Below are positions 63,050 through 64,000 of a DNA stretch of 64,000 nt, one piece after another; position 1 is the first letter of the stretch, and the number at the start of each line of letters is the position of its first letter. Under the pieces are notes generated by a model that was given only the letters and a program-made list of their open reading frames with translations, had not been told where the DNA came from and made no database searches. Both the position numbers and the translations under genes were made by a program. Origin of the DNA: Pseudoalteromonas ulvae UL12 (GTDB taxonomy: Bacteria; Pseudomonadota; Gammaproteobacteria; Enterobacterales; Alteromonadaceae); NCBI RefSeq assembly GCF_014925405.1, contig NZ_AQHJ01000035.1, positions 372,001 through 436,000 on the forward strand, written 5' to 3'.

Positions 63050-64000
63050 CTAGCCCGTTACAGCGGTTGGCTGGACATCTAACCCGTAGCCAAACATCAC
63101 CGCCAGTACTAACACAATCGAAGCTGCGAGCATTAATTTTAGTAGCAACGGTAAACAAAAACGGAACCAGTGGCCATACGGCACCCCCGCCATTCCTAAA
63201 ATACCCATTAATACGGCATTGGTTGGGATGATCATATTCGAGAAACCATCGCCAAATTGATAAGCTAACACAGCGACTTGACGTGGCACACCGACTAAGT
63301 CACCTAAAGGTGCCATTAATGGCATCGTGACATAGGCTTGGCCAGATCCCGATGGAATAAAGGTATTGAGGATGGTTTGAATCACGAGCATACCAATGGC
63401 TGAAATCTCGGCACTGACATATGACAGTGGTAAAGACATACCATGCACTAAAGAATGAAGAATTTGACCATCTTCGAGAATGAGTGCAATACCGCGTGCG
63501 ACACCAATTAATACCGCAGTGGTGACCAGATCAGAGACTCCTTCAATGAAGCGGTTCGCTGTTTCATCAGCACTTAAGCGGCCTAACACAGCAATGACAG
63601 CGCCCCATGCGATAAAAACTCCACCTAACTCATATAAGTACCAGCCTTGGGTCGCGATGCCCCATACGGCAATAGTTAAGGTAATAATGAAGCTGCCTAA
63701 AATCAGTTTATGACGTGTTTCAAGTTGTGGATAGCTTGGCTGCTCTTGACCTGCTAATGGGCAAGGGACATCAATCATCATCGACTTGCTTGGATCTTCA
63801 GAAACCTTCTTAGCGTATTGCCAAACATGATGAAAACCAATTAATACAAAAGGAATGAAAATCGCTAAGCGTAACCATAAACCAGAATAAACAGGGATTT
63901 CAGCAATTTGTTGCGCAATCAGCACAGTGAAAGGATTAAATGCCGACACACCATAACCAATGCCGTAGCCTGCGACAATCATGCCCACAGCTGTCATGGC
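63050..64000 (-). CDS. YfcC-family membrane transporter, N-terminus outside the window
   Basis: The last 316 or so residues are visible; the start lies beyond base 64000. About eight hydrophobic helices are seen. Family blocks are GYGIGYGVSAFNPFTVLIAQ near the visible start (in parts: GYGVSAFNPFTV), GVARGIALILEDGQI, IQTILNTFIPSGSGQAYVTMP (in parts: LNTFIPSGSGQA) and QFGDGFSNMIIPT, which match the YfcC/DcuC-like ion transporter superfamily. Proposed substrates are dicarboxylates, amino acids or peptides. The terminal Gly follows a short periplasmic tail. It is upstream of the giant surface protein on the same strand but separated by 215 bp. Confidence 0.85.
   Translation of the reverse strand, partial: AMTAVGMIVAGYGIGYGVSAFNPFTVLIAQQIAEIPVYSGLWLRLAIFIPFVLIGFHHVWQYAKKVSEDPSKSMMIDVPCPLAGQEQPSYPQLETRHKLILGSFIITLTIAVWGIATQGWYLYELGGVFIAWGAVIAVLGRLSADETANRFIEGVSDLVTTAVLIGVARGIALILEDGQILHSLVHGMSLPLSYVSAEISAIGMLVIQTILNTFIPSGSGQAYVTMPLMAPLGDLVGVPRQVAVLAYQFGDGFSNMIIPTNAVLMGILGMAGVPYGHWFRFCLPLLLKLMLAASIVLVLAVMFGYGLDVQPTAVTG

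Overview
The window looks like a chromosomal segment of a marine gammaproteobacterium of the Pseudoalteromonas/Alteromonadales type. Supporting signs are a moderately low GC content, two large TonB-dependent receptors, a secreted proteinase-K-like protease with two PPC domains, a secreted GH19 chitinase, gammaproteobacterial RlmF and Tdk, and a RegB/RegA-like two-component pair. The assignment to a genus is inference. No rRNA, tRNA, CRISPR array or prophage was seen.

Layout. 1-6.9 kb: tail of a CIA30-like gene, a membrane protein, the secreted S8 protease, an MFS exporter behind a SoxR-like promoter, and ASCH, YoaK and GrpB genes. 6.9-9.7 kb: an accessory, decayed region holding two cassette-like small genes, an attC-like site interrupted by an IS110-family remnant, and about 1.1 kb of duplicated, hairpin-rich intergenic repeats. 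9.7-16.3 kb: a LysR/SnoaL divergent pair and an ABC transporter plus AttH/CrtC-like lipoprotein operon. 16.3-24.2 kb: a WYL regulator with an ABM-like gene, two GNAT paralogues, a polysaccharide deacetylase lipoprotein, a second-type peptide deformylase, the chitinase and a DUF418-like membrane protein.

24.3-29.3 kb is the most interesting region. It is a compact minus-strand cluster that reads as a RiPP pathway: a 54-residue precursor, an MvdC/MvdD-like ATP-grasp ligase, an SDH/ClpP-fold serine protease, a MauE-like membrane protein, a membrane-anchored thioredoxin-fold protein and an ABC exporter without a peptidase domain. The five enzyme and transport genes abut or overlap. A plausible scheme is that the ATP-grasp enzyme crosslinks the core, the MauE/thioredoxin pair handles the two core cysteines, the SDH protease removes the leader and the ABC protein exports the product.

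29.8-55.3 kb is mostly ordinary: DUF885 peptidase, GAF protein, DUF4397 lipoprotein, a 252-bp MITE-like repeat, tdk, a periplasmic binding protein, rlmF, hydrolase, TPR-sulfotransferase, TonB receptor, a small Cys-rich protein, LETM1-like protein, M17 peptidase, a PilZ-ParA-RHH operon, a FabH-like synthase, amidohydrolase, the RegB/RegA-like pair, a Met/His-rich TonB receptor and several small genes. 55.4-62.8 kb is one giant surface-protein gene with a perfect 1452-bp tandem duplication and an unusual C-terminal fusion of a GlyGly-CTERM-like tail, a second signal peptide and a beta-barrel. The window ends inside a YfcC-type transporter.
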